Source: CBDCWO01 sp965223405 (lineage in GTDB: Bacteria > Bacteroidota > Bacteroidia > Chitinophagales > Saprospiraceae). Taken from it: a stretch of 64,000 bases of DNA. A program made the position numbers and the translations under genes. Below are positions 34,974 to 43,815 of this stretch, piece after piece (position 1 is the stretch's first letter; each line of letters starts with the position of its first letter). The DNA lies in contig CBDCWO010000006.1 in NCBI GenBank assembly GCA_965223405.1, forward strand, positions 4,960,001 to 5,024,000. The letters run 5' to 3'. Under the pieces are notes generated by a model. It had not been told where the DNA came from. It ran no database searches and saw nothing but the letters and a program-made list of their open reading frames with translations.

Positions 34974-36143
34974 ATGAAATGGCGATTAGATATATTGGTA
35001 GTCTGTTGTCTATGTCTAGCGATGAATGGTTGGTCGATTGCCTCTGAAATATCCACCCTATCTTTAAAAGTTCATCCTACCCAATACCAATCCATTCAAA
35101 GGTTACTTCCTTCAGACTATCCGATCAGTGTACAAGAGGCAAAATTTAATGGACATCCTATTGTAATTAAAGAAATGGAAACTCGTGGGAAATCATCTGC
35201 TAATTTCCGTCGCAAGAGCTATTCCATAGAATTGGACCAATCATTTAACTTTCAGCATTCCGGCCAGAACATCAAATTGAAACGTTTTTATTTACTGAAT
35301 ATGGCCATGGATCAGCATTACTTTCATAATTGCTTGGCCTTTCTGTGCCTGCGAGATCTAAAAATTTGTGATTTGTATTTTCAATATGTGCTCTTGAATA
35401 TAAACAACCAATGCGAAGGTCTTTATTTCCTGGTCCAGCGTCCCTATGATTTTGCGCTTAAAGATCAAAAATCACCACTGGTCCTTAGACGCTTGGATAG
35501 TTATTCAATCGACAAGGCAAAGGCTGGTAAGAAGGTAGATTCTGACTTTGTAAAATCCTGCAAAAAGTTGTTTCGCGAAATTGCCGTATCATGTAAGAAG
35601 CTGGAAGGTGAAGAATTGTATAACTCACTCAATAGTAAATTGGACTTGCAGGCTTACTTTGATTGGTTGGCTTTCAATTATTGGATACGAAATGGAGATT
35701 ACACCGATGAAGTGTACTATTATGTATTACCGGATCAACAACCAGTTCGGTTTGGAATTATTCCCTGGGATTTTGATGACATTTTATCTTATGATCCACA
35801 TGAAGGTAAAGAAGCTCGTGACAAAATATTAGGAGACAAATTGATTTTTTCAAGCGAAGACATCCTGGATCGTACTATTGCTATGGATCCCATTCTGTAC
35901 AAAAAATATTGCACTCGACTGGGAATCGTGGCTGGAATATTGGGAGCAGAAACCACACTAAAAACCAACCTAGATTATATTCAAAATAGTTTATCGCCTT
36001 ATTTCAATTTGCGCTGCGTTTCGGAGATGTCTCTGTTAGATGCTAATCCAACAAATGCCGAACAAATGAAAAAGCAATTGGTAAAGACTCATTCCTATTT
36101 GATCCGACGATCAAAAGATATCAAGAATAAACTTAAGCACTAA
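34974..36143 (+). CDS. Secreted CotH-like (atypical protein kinase fold) protein
   Basis: The 389-residue protein has a cleavable signal peptide (LAMNGWSIAS). It carries CotH-family marks: TRGKSSANFRRKSYSIEL at 70-87, corresponding to the RGNSS-type motif; CEGLYFLVQRP; and NYWIRNGDYTDEVYYY followed by FGIIPWDFDDIL, with the metal-binding Asp pair. CotH of Bacillus phosphorylates spore-coat proteins; the role of bacterial surface members is unknown. It stands alone, 174 bases after the kinase gene, with no obvious operon partner. The part before the 70-87 motif is short, so it lacks the extra surface domains seen in larger relatives. Confidence 0.78.
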   Translation: MKWRLDILVVCCLCLAMNGWSIASEISTLSLKVHPTQYQSIQRLLPSDYPISVQEAKFNGHPIVIKEMETRGKSSANFRRKSYSIELDQSFNFQHSGQNIKLKRFYLLNMAMDQHYFHNCLAFLCLRDLKICDLYFQYVLLNINNQCEGLYFLVQRPYDFALKDQKSPLVLRRLDSYSIDKAKAGKKVDSDFVKSCKKLFREIAVSCKKLEGEELYNSLNSKLDLQAYFDWLAFNYWIRNGDYTDEVYYYVLPDQQPVRFGIIPWDFDDILSYDPHEGKEARDKILGDKLIFSSEDILDRTIAMDPILYKKYCTRLGIVAGILGAETTLKTNLDYIQNSLSPYFNLRCVSEMSLLDANPTNAEQMKKQLVKTHSYLIRRSKDIKNKLKH

Positions 36144-36186
36144 TCTCTACTCTTTCTGGTAGCGTCCCCAAAATTCAATAAAAGGG

Positions 36187-36366
36187 TTATAATCCTTTTA
36201 CATAAACCCCTAATAAGAGAAACACAAACCCAGCTAAAAGAAACCAATCTCCGTTATCGGCAATAGATGGAGAGATCAGGGCTCCGAAAAATCCTAGCAA
36301 CACTAGAATAATACTAATTAAGACCGTACTACTTTTGGGTGCTTGTGGTGTAAGTTGATTCATCAT
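36187..36366 (-). CDS. Small two-helix membrane protein (59 residues)
   Basis: An uninterrupted frame from ATG 36366 (a second ATG is at 36363) to TAA 36187-36189 encodes MMNQLTPQAPKSS, a hydrophobic helix (TVLISIILVLLGFFGALI), a short polar loop (SPSIADNGD) and a second helix (WFLLAGFVFLLLGVYV) ending in KGL. Two clean membrane segments with a polar N-terminus in a 180-base frame argue for a real gene rather than chance. It is convergent with the CotH-like gene and lies just outside the IS element. I do not recognise the family and assign no function. Confidence 0.65.
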   Translation of the reverse strand: MMNQLTPQAPKSSTVLISIILVLLGFFGALISPSIADNGDWFLLAGFVFLLLGVYVKGL

Positions 36367-36919
36367 TTTAAGTTTTGGTTAAAAGATATTCCTAAGATTA
36401 TTCGGGGATCTAATCTTTGGCAATATAAGAAATTATCTAACTCAAGTTTCTGCACCATATAAATTATAAAAAAAGAGCATGTGTTTATTATCTATAAGTC
36501 ACACAAATTGAGTACCTTATAGTTGAAACAAACAAACAAAACATGCTCTTGTCTAAAGCTACTGATTTTTTCAATGATCTAAAAACCTTATTTAAGAATT
36601 CTGGAGAAACTACATCCATTGTATACAGACAAATACTCAAATGTTCCTATGACAGAATACCTCAGGATTCACAGTCTATTCATTGTCGGCAATCAATTAT
36701 TCGATTTTTGACGCTGATGAAAATAGCTGACGTGCCTACAGTTCATAGGTGTATAAACTCAGATCTGGGAAGTTTGCTGCCTTTTTGCAAGGACTTACTT
36801 TACAAGATCAAAAATGATTTTAGAATCAATTGGAGACGACTTTTATTGAAACAGGTGTAAATAGCAAAGTAAAAATCCTCAATTTTTCGCAATTGGATTT
36901 CCCCAGTTGGGCGGGTTAA

Positions 36920-37672
36920 TTAATTGGAATCAAATATAGTTTTTCTGTTTTCCATTCGATAACTTTTTCCGTTCAATTTTACTACTTCACATCGATAGAG
37001 TAGTCGATCGAGTAAAGCGGTAGCCAATACTTCATCTTCGAGGGTTTGAGCCCATTGTTTAGGACTTTTGTTAGTGGTGATGATAATGGAAGATTTTTCA
37101 TGCAATTGATTGATCAAGTTGAAGAGTTCAACAGCCTGATTTTTTTCAATGGGAAAAAGCATGATATCATCGATTGCCAACAAATGACATTTCAACAATC
37201 TGTTGTACGTATTCATGGCTTTTGAAGTAATGTTTTTTAGTTTGAGCACATTGATCAATTCATCCATAGTTATAAAATAGGCTTTGTATCCATTCATCAC
37301 TGCATCATATATCAATCCTGAAGCGATAAAGGTTTTTCCTATTCCAGAGGGACCCATGAGGATGAGGTTGTAATTTTGTTCCAACCAAAGTAATTCCCTG
37401 AGTTGAGAGAGTTGGGAAGTACTGATTCCGTTGTCATAGTTGTGATCAAAGTGATCGAGTAAATGATGATGAGGCAGTCGTGCCATTTTAATCCTACGCT
37501 GTAAATCGGTTTGCTGACGATGTTTGACTTCTCTTTCCAGCAAGTTTTTGGTAAAAGCCATATATCCAGGATTGTTTAGTTGAGCATCATGCAAAAGACT
37601 TTCCGGATCATTTTTCATTTTGGTCAGGCGCAGTGCCTGGGCATACTGTTTTATCATTTTGATTTGTTCCAT
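36920..37672 (-). CDS. istB: IS21 helper ATPase IstB
   Basis: The 250-residue AAA+ ATPase has Walker A GPSGIGKT at 107-114 and Walker B LLAIDDIM, followed by LYRCEVVKLNGKSYR near the C-terminus, as in DnaC/IstB proteins. It assists target capture by the IstA transposase. It starts 11 bases after the istA stop. Length is normal and no stop interrupts it. Confidence 0.95.
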   Translation of the reverse strand: MEQIKMIKQYAQALRLTKMKNDPESLLHDAQLNNPGYMAFTKNLLEREVKHRQQTDLQRRIKMARLPHHHLLDHFDHNYDNGISTSQLSQLRELLWLEQNYNLILMGPSGIGKTFIASGLIYDAVMNGYKAYFITMDELINVLKLKNITSKAMNTYNRLLKCHLLAIDDIMLFPIEKNQAVELFNLINQLHEKSSIIITTNKSPKQWAQTLEDEVLATALLDRLLYRCEVVKLNGKSYRMENRKTIFDSN

Positions 37673-37683
37673 GCTTTTAGTTT

Positions 37684-39243
37684 TTATTTCATGATTATTT
37701 GATAGGTATTGATGTTACTTTTATTAGGTACGATATTGGCCTGCTGTGGTAATTCCAAATTCTTATTCAATGCTTCAACTGGTTTGGAAAGCTGCTGTTG
37801 CTGCATTCTTTGGAGCATACTTTTCAGATCAAAAGCATTATACACTTTCAATGACAAGCATTGCGCTATAGCCGATTTTACTTCCTGGATATCATAGGCT
37901 CCCAGGATATTCAACATTTCTCTAAGGTGATCATGATAGTACCTGGGTTTGTCCTTATGGAGGGCCTGTAAATAGCTTTTACTACCTGGGTCATGATCCA
38001 GGTGTTGCATTACCTTTTCTTCCTTTTGTTTCAAACTACTTTTCTTGTCTCTCAGATGATTGTTGTTACGAATCAGTTTACCTTTTAGGCTACATATGGG
38101 GTGAACAGCAATTAAGGTTTTGTTTTGCTGGTCATAGATTCGTAATTGATCCTGCCCTGTTTCAATCCACACTTGAGAGTTTCTGTTCTGGTAAGTACCA
38201 GTGGGAAGGCTATAAAAATTACTCCTGTACGCAATTGTATTATCCTTTCGAACCTTATAGGATCGTCTGGAAACTTCAGTTAAATACCTGACCTGTGCGT
38301 TATTTACAGCCAGCAAACTTCTTTTTTCAATCAGCCATTCTGCTGCGGGAATCAGTTGGGTCGAGCCGTGTTTCTTGGCATTACCGGTCCTCTCCAACCA
38401 CTTTAAAATCGTCTCATTAAGATGATCTATAGTATGATATTTTCTTCCTTTCAAAAAGTTATTCTTGACATACTTGACCACATTTTCAACTTTACCCTTT
38501 GTCTGGGGATCAGCCTTGCGACAAAACTGTATGCTACATGCTTCTGTCTCAATGTAGCGTTTGAACTTCTGGGTCAATACTACATCACCTCCATGTTCCT
38601 CCACTATAAATACTTTATCCTGATCATAAAGCATTTTGCGGGGAACCCCTTCAAAATATTCAAAGGCTAATTGATGTGCTTTGATGGCTAAATCCGATGT
38701 GAATGGAACATTTGTGAAATAGGCATATTTGTACCTTGAGCGACTTAGTACTACCGCCATGAAATACACTTTTTGCCTGCCTCCATTTACTTTTTGCATC
38801 CAGTGTTCCCCAAAATCTACTTGACCTTCTTCTCCATAATCCGTAGGTGGACGTTGCTCAAAATATCTGTCCTCTCCCGATTTTGGCTTCGGTATACCTT
38901 TTTCCAGTCGGATCGCCTGCACAAAATTATACACCGTCTTGGAATGAACCTGTGGAAGATTCTCTCCATATTCCTCTAGCAATCGATCTTCTATCTGCGC
39001 TGCTGATAAATAAGGATGATTTTTAAGCATCCCATATACATAGTCATAATAGGCTCGAAGCTTCTTTGGCATACTCTGAACATTTTTAATATGCATTTCA
39101 AACTCCTGCTCACTCATCTTAAGATATTTGCGAACCGTCTTTCGTGCAACTCCTAACTCTACAGAAATCTGACTTTTGTTAAATTTCTTGTTGCGCAAAT
39201 TTTGAATTTGGTACCACATTTTTAGTTTCTCTTTTCGCTTCAA
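37684..39243 (-). CDS. istA: IS21 transposase IstA
   Basis: The 519-residue DDE recombinase has an N-terminal helix-turn-helix (NKSQISVELGVARKTVRKYL). The integrase core follows, with Asp in GQVDFGEHW, Asp in MLYDQDKVF and Glu in KGKVENVVKYVKNNFL. The C-terminal beta-barrel has YKVRKDNTIAYRSNFYSLP. The full length and clear catalytic triad suggest an active element. Confidence 0.95.
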   Translation of the reverse strand: MKRKEKLKMWYQIQNLRNKKFNKSQISVELGVARKTVRKYLKMSEQEFEMHIKNVQSMPKKLRAYYDYVYGMLKNHPYLSAAQIEDRLLEEYGENLPQVHSKTVYNFVQAIRLEKGIPKPKSGEDRYFEQRPPTDYGEEGQVDFGEHWMQKVNGGRQKVYFMAVVLSRSRYKYAYFTNVPFTSDLAIKAHQLAFEYFEGVPRKMLYDQDKVFIVEEHGGDVVLTQKFKRYIETEACSIQFCRKADPQTKGKVENVVKYVKNNFLKGRKYHTIDHLNETILKWLERTGNAKKHGSTQLIPAAEWLIEKRSLLAVNNAQVRYLTEVSRRSYKVRKDNTIAYRSNFYSLPTGTYQNRNSQVWIETGQDQLRIYDQQNKTLIAVHPICSLKGKLIRNNNHLRDKKSSLKQKEEKVMQHLDHDPGSKSYLQALHKDKPRYYHDHLREMLNILGAYDIQEVKSAIAQCLSLKVYNAFDLKSMLQRMQQQQLSKPVEALNKNLELPQQANIVPNKSNINTYQIIMK

Positions 39244-39577
39244 TTCTTGGATTTTTTTATGAATCCAAATATTGAAATTTGCCCTAAAAAAGTGGGGATT
39301 TAACTTTGCGAAAAATTGAGGATTTTACTTTGCTATTTACAACAGGCTTACAGCACCATGGAAAGTATTGTTCAAGAACAAATGGATGATTCCACGGCAC
39401 AACCTTGCTTCATATTGGATGATACAGATTTGCCCAAAAGAGGAAAGGCTATAGAATTTATAGGTCGAATATTTTCTCACGTTACCCATAGATATGGATT
39501 GGGATTTAAATGCATGAACTTAGCATACTGGTCAGGTAAACATCTATTGCATCTTGATTTTTCATTGCATGTAGAAC

Positions 39578-39645
39578 GTATGCTCCCCACAAACCCCATT
39601 CTAATCGAACAGTATGCTCCCCACAAACCCCATTCTAATCGAACA
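39578..39645. repeat. 34-bp tandem duplication of the IS66 left end
   Basis: Bases 39578-39611 and 39612-39645 are identical. Each contains the full terminal repeat. The inner copy also carries the last codons and stop of tnpC, so the outer copy is the extra one. The target duplication abuts the outer copy. Confidence 0.93.
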
Positions 39646-41173
39646 TACTACGGTCAACTTTATGTGGTAACCAGTTAACTGCCTGGTCATTAATTTTTTC
39701 AGAGACCATTTTTTTGAAAAGCCAAGTGAGGTACTTAAAGACATCTATTCCACGAATCTGGCAAGTAGCAATGATTGAATAGAATGTTGCGACATGTTGT
39801 GCAGTCTGATTGGTTTTAGCGAACAAATAATTCTTTCTACCCAGAGCAAGTAGTCTTATTTTGTTTTCCAATAAATTGGTATCTATTTCCCAGTTTCCAT
39901 TATTGACATAGTTGGACAATTGGAGCCATCTTTTGATCGTATATCTGAAGGCTGCCTTGACAGGTCCGGTAAGATTCTTCAAGGAGGCCTCATCCAGTTT
40001 TTTCTTGATACTATTTAACACTGGGATCGCCTTTTGTTGTCTCAGATCATAGCGCTTCTTAGCATCCATGCGCTGTTCGCGAGCCTCACTTTCCAGAGCA
40101 TATAATTGCTGTATATCTTCTAATAAAGGATGTATTATATCTGGTTCCAGATCTTTAACTTCATAGAATTTTCTTCGGGTATGAGCCCAACAGTTCAAAA
40201 ATTCACTTACTTGAATTTCATACTTACCCATGAGCTTAGCTTCGGGAGGAACATCCGCTATGCTCTGATAGGTAGAGTTACCATCTGCTTGTAATACTCC
40301 TTGGTAACCATCCAATAGTTCGCAAGCAAAATCTTTTTCTTTGCTGACTCGATAGTTGAATAAAACCAGATCTGACCTAGGTGCATGCATCACCCACATG
40401 CAGCCTCGTAACTTACCATGTTCTTGATCCTGACTCAATACTCGAATGCTTGATTCATCCATTTGTACATAGCCACTCGACAACATTTCCTGGTGCATCA
40501 AATCGTGCAAAGGTTGCATCATTTCTCCGACCTTGGCCAGATAATTGTAACAGTGCTTGGCTTTGATAAAGTGGATTCCTGCTTTGCGCAATTTCTTTAC
40601 AAAGCGATATACCGGCATATGGTATTCAAACTTTTCACTAATCAAACCTGCTACCAGACTGTCATCCACCAACCCCTTAGGTATAATCCGCGCTGGTATA
40701 TTTGCCTGATATATATTTTTTTCATCTAAAGTTTTATCTGCGTATCGTGGACGTATAATTTTTAACACTTTCAATTCCATCGGAATATACTTTAGTATCT
40801 CCGTAACATCCTTTCCGATTCGCTTGAAGTGTTCCTGATAACCTTCAGGTTCTATGATCTGTTCTTCCCGAGGTAAGTGGGAAGGAAAGGTATTTCTTGA
40901 TATTTTCTTTTTCTTGCTCTTTTTCTTTTTACTGTCCTGGTGATCTGTTATGGTATTGCTTGATCCATTTGATTTAGATTGGCCGGATTCCTCTAGGTCA
41001 AACATGGACATTTGCACTTCTGGAACGGCTGGAATGAAGCGTTCTCGCTTGGAACCAAATAAGGCCCTTTCTAATTGTTCAAGCCTAAGGCGTTGTGCTA
41101 AGTTTTCTATTTTTAGTGCTTCATTTTCTTCCTTTAATGACAAATATTCCTGTTCTAACTCCCTGATAGTCAT
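39635..41173 (-). CDS. tnpC: IS66 transposase TnpC
   Basis: The 512-residue transposase starts with a coiled-coil/zipper region (LEQEYLSLKEENEALKIENLAQ), then LFGSKRERF and a Lys-rich linker of the IS66 family. A CxxC-type zinc site before the core is not obvious. The DDE core has YVQMDESSIRVL, LLDGYQGVLQADGN and NLLENKIRLLALGRKNYLFA. It ends with the usual small C-terminal segment. It is intact and reads into the inner terminal repeat. Confidence 0.95.
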   Translation of the reverse strand: MTIRELEQEYLSLKEENEALKIENLAQRLRLEQLERALFGSKRERFIPAVPEVQMSMFDLEESGQSKSNGSSNTITDHQDSKKKKSKKKKISRNTFPSHLPREEQIIEPEGYQEHFKRIGKDVTEILKYIPMELKVLKIIRPRYADKTLDEKNIYQANIPARIIPKGLVDDSLVAGLISEKFEYHMPVYRFVKKLRKAGIHFIKAKHCYNYLAKVGEMMQPLHDLMHQEMLSSGYVQMDESSIRVLSQDQEHGKLRGCMWVMHAPRSDLVLFNYRVSKEKDFACELLDGYQGVLQADGNSTYQSIADVPPEAKLMGKYEIQVSEFLNCWAHTRRKFYEVKDLEPDIIHPLLEDIQQLYALESEAREQRMDAKKRYDLRQQKAIPVLNSIKKKLDEASLKNLTGPVKAAFRYTIKRWLQLSNYVNNGNWEIDTNLLENKIRLLALGRKNYLFAKTNQTAQHVATFYSIIATCQIRGIDVFKYLTWLFKKMVSEKINDQAVNWLPHKVDRSMFD

Positions 41174-41191
41174 ATATTAAAAATACATAAT

Positions 41192-41533
41192 CTATCCCGT
41201 TTTTCCCAAATTATAACGCTTTCTTTTTACTATCTTTTCACTATTTATTCCACGCAATATCAATAGCAATTTCTCATAGCTTATCCGGTATGACTTATCC
41301 TTGGGATGTTCAAATGTACCGCGCTCCAACTGCTTGTAATATATACTGAATCCATCTCCTTCCCACAGTAATAACTTTAGTAAATTACCCCGCCGGTTGA
41401 TAAATACATATCCGTCTCCACTCTTTGCCCGGTGGTGCATTTGACTCATTACTATTTTGCCCAAACCCCAGAATCCTTTGCGCATATCAACAGGATTATC
41501 ATATAGATAATATCGTCGACTACTCTCAAGCAT
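41192..41533 (-). CDS. tnpB: IS66 accessory protein TnpB
   Basis: The 113-residue protein has the IS66 Orf2 pattern: YDNPVDMRKGFWGLGKIV, GDGYVFINRRGNLLKLLLWEGDGFSIYYKQLERGTF. It is required with TnpA for IS66 transposition, with an unknown mechanism. It overlaps tnpA by eight bases and precedes tnpC by 18. The name refers to IS66 TnpB, not the RNA-guided nuclease. Confidence 0.93.
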   Translation of the reverse strand: MLESSRRYYLYDNPVDMRKGFWGLGKIVMSQMHHRAKSGDGYVFINRRGNLLKLLLWEGDGFSIYYKQLERGTFEHPKDKSYRISYEKLLLILRGINSEKIVKRKRYNLGKTG

Positions 41534-41813
41534 AACTCATGATTTTTTCTATCAACTCCTCAGGGATACTCCCTCCACATTCAATCTCTATTCCATTGGG
41601 AAGATGTATTCGTATTTGGGTCATTGTTCTGGGGGGGCTTAATTGAACAAAATTACCCGTTTCCTTTTTTTCTTTGTTATAATATGTTACCCAATAACTC
41701 AACTTCGCTATGCTCAAACCATGTGCCTTGCTGAACGTGGCTCTGCTTTCTCCACTTTTGTGATAATCCATTACCAACTTTTTCATCTTATCACGTACCT
41801 TGCTCATTCCCAT
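41526..41813 (-). CDS. tnpA: IS66 accessory protein TnpA
   Basis: The 95-residue protein resembles IS66 Orf1. It has a helix-turn-helix-like N-terminus with a SGESRATFSKAHGLSIAKLSYWVTYY segment, broken in the usual way into two helices, and a C-terminal IHLPNGIEIECGG block. It is the first gene of the element. Confidence 0.85.
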   Translation of the reverse strand: MGMSKVRDKMKKLVMDYHKSGESRATFSKAHGLSIAKLSYWVTYYNKEKKETGNFVQLSPPRTMTQIRIHLPNGIEIECGGSIPEELIEKIMSYA

Positions 41814-42565
41814 TTTTCCTACTTTTGATTATCTTACAAATGTAGTTCAGGGAACCCAGACTCACTAGATGGGGTTCGTGGCGTGCATACTGTAGAACTT
41901 GGTAAGAAGAAAAATCAAGGTTTGACTAAAAAGGAATTATTGCATCGATACTCTAAGTCAAGAGAAGTAGGCAGTGCTGGGTATTTGCGTGCTAAGGAAA
42001 CCCTTGATAATAAGATCTCTAGCTCCATTAAAATGCTGCGTCGTGCCATCGCAATAGGCTTCCAGGCTTCATATATACTAGCGGATTCATGGTTTTTCTG
42101 TTCTAAACTAGTCAAATTTACCGAGGGTAAAGACCTGGATCTGATTACACGCCCAAAGTTCAATAACTGGAAATATGAATATCATGGCCGACTATTTACC
42201 TTGGGTACACTGATCAATAAACTGCGCTACAAGAAAAAAAGAAAGTGGAATAAAAAACTAAGAATGCATCACATCACCGTACCGGTGATCTTTCAAGGAA
42301 CTCCGATCACTTTGTTTTTTTATAAAGAAAAGAAAAGAGGAACTCCTTGGCAGGCCATTGTAAGCACCAACAGAAAGCTTGGAGCGATTCAAGCATATAG
42401 AATATATCAGAATAGATGGCCTATTGAAGTATCCTACAAGGAACTAAAGCAACTTCTCGGTTTTGGTAAATGTCAGTCGAGGGATTTCGATGGACAAATT
42501 TCTGATCTTACATGTTGTCTTATGGCATACAATCATTTATCCAGCATCAAAGCAGTAACTAAATA

Positions 42566-43590
42566 ACGTGAATAATGTTTAAGCGGCTGTAAGGAGGAGC
42601 TGTAAATTATCAGTTTTTTCAGTTGAGATATTCAAAGAAGGTTTTTTTGGTAAGAACTGATATGCTATTAACCCAGCAACCAGATTTATAAAAAAACCTT
42701 TAGGGGCTCGATGTCTGGAATGTTCAATAGAACAGATATTTTTCAATTCATCATTGACCGATTCGATAAGAGCTCTTTTTCTCAATAGGATTTTATCGAT
42801 ATCTGATAGATTTTGATCTTTCATGTTTTTGCGTGTTTTATAAATTAGATGTACACCATCATTCCATAAAAAGTCGGCCAGAGCTTTTGAAATATAGCCT
42901 CTGTCCCCGTAAAGTTTTCCAAATATGTTTTCAGTTAAAGAAGTGATTACCTGTAGGTTACGATCATCTACATTGGCTTTTGTTAGGTAAAAACTCAGAA
43001 TTTCTCCCATATCATTAATTACTAAATGCAACTTGAAACCATAGAACCAACCCATGGTACCTTTACTTTTTGCTGCAAACCCCTTCATTACTTTATGTTG
43101 TTTTTCTCGCTTAATATGACATGCCTTAATCGTAGTAGAATCTATGAAATTGATACCTCTACTACAACCTAATCCATACTGTTTGAGGAATAATAGTAGA
43201 GGAATTATTACTTTTTGCTGTGTTTGGTTGAACCGTTCATAGGAAACAAGATCAGGAAACAAGTGCATCCAATATCGTCTAACCATTTCATTATAAAATG
43301 ACTTGAAATTAGTGTATGATGAAAGCATATCAATATGGTCATCATTTCAGAGTCTGATAGTCTACTTTTCCTATTGCGTGTACATTTTTTACCGTCTTGA
43401 AGCCTGAAATATTGAATTTGTTGAGAGAATTCTTTATAAAAGTCATCCACAGCAACATAAATTTCTGTAATTTTATCATCAAACATATGGAGGAGTTTAA
43501 TATTATTTAATTGAGATTCAACTGTTAATATATTAAATATCCTCCTATGTTTTAAATTAAAACAACAGTTTTTTTATCCATTATTCACGT
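42566..43590 (-). mobile_element. IS982-family element inserted in the IS4-like transposase gene
   Basis: About 1.03 kb with perfect 12-base inverted ends ACGTGAATAATG/CATTATTCACGT. It is flanked by the six-base duplication TAAATA (42560-42565 and 43591-43596). The size and one-gene content fit IS982. Confidence 0.88.
42579..43486 (-). pseudogene. IS982 transposase, frameshifted
   Basis: The N-terminal part starts at ATG 43486 (MFDDKITEIYVAVDDFY) and the catalytic part ends at 42579. They are in different frames that overlap between 43208 and 43328. The continuous product would join SEMMTILICFH to TNFKSFYNEMV, so a small indel lies near 43310-43330. DDE residues are visible: INFIDSTTIKACH, KLYGDRGYIS and KRALIESVNDELK. 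No homopolymer typical of programmed frameshifting is at the junction. The element is probably dead unless this is a sequence error. Confidence 0.82.
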
Positions 43591-43815
43591 TAAATATCAA
43601 AGTATTGGATTGATCTTCCATAAAGTTTCAAAAAATTGGATTTCTCCTAACCTGATGCAGAGATTCTGGAATCATCTATTTCAAATCATTCAACAAATTG
43701 CAGCACTTGTAGATAAAAATTTTAACGACCTACTTAATATTGCTATGAATAAAAGTAGTTTCTTCAGCGATTGGAAAAAAATCCAGATAAATTTAGGTGC
43801 CGAAACTTGAGTTAT

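Larger units (their letters stand above)
36856..39341 (-). mobile_element. IS21-family element inserted in the IS4-like transposase gene
   Basis: About 2.49 kb, beginning TGTAAATAGCAAAG and ending with its inverted complement. The inverted repeat runs for some 36 bases with a one-base length difference in the A-run. It is flanked by the five-base duplication ACAGG (36851-36855 and 39342-39346). It encodes istA and istB on the minus strand, both intact. Confidence 0.92.
39578..41890 (-). mobile_element. IS66-family element inserted in the IS4-like transposase gene
   Basis: About 2.31 kb, with ends GTATGCTCCCCACAAACCCC (left) and a complementary right end ...GGTTCGTGGCGTGCATAC with a few mismatches. 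It is flanked by the eight-base duplication TGTAGAAC (39570-39577 and 41891-41898), the length expected for IS66. It carries tnpA, tnpB and tnpC on the minus strand. The left terminal 34 bases occur twice in tandem. Confidence 0.92.
36543..43810 (+). pseudogene. IS4-like DDE transposase split into four pieces by IS21, IS66 and IS982
   Basis: The coding pieces are 36543-36855, 39347-39577, 41899-42565 and 43597-43810. Joined, they make exactly 475 codons with no stop before the end. Junctions read through in frame: LLKQ/AYSTM across the IS21, SLHVE/LGKKK across the IS66, AVTK/YQSIG across the IS982. DDE residues are in ILDDTDLPKRG (piece 2), YILADSWFF (piece 3) and WPIEVSYKELKQ (piece 3). The gene was therefore intact when the first insertion came and cannot now make a working enzyme. 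Confidence 0.9.
36439..43813 (+). mobile_element. IS4-like element carrying three nested insertions
   Basis: The ends are near-perfect inverted repeats: AACTCAAGTTTCTGCACC at 36439-36456 and its complement with one mismatch at 43796-43813. The four-base duplication ATCT flanks it (36435-36438 and 43814-43817). Removing the three inserted elements and one copy of each duplication leaves about 1.53 kb, a normal IS size. The right duplication overlaps the stop codon of the TolB-like gene but leaves that gene complete. Subgroup is uncertain; a four-base duplication would fit IS701- or ISH3-like relatives. Confidence 0.88.

Noticed and set aside
39578..39645. Direct repeat as a minimal CRISPR array
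   Set aside because: The two units touch without a spacer and are the IS66 terminal repeat; no cas gene is near.
41192..41533. TnpB of this IS66 as an RNA-guided nuclease
   Set aside because: It is the unrelated 113-residue IS66 Orf2 protein; it has no RuvC or zinc-finger motifs and no omega-RNA context.
36543..43810. Four small plus-strand frames (36543, 39316, 41883, 43610) as separate hypothetical genes
   Set aside because: They are pieces of one IS4-like transposase; joining at the target duplications restores a single frame.
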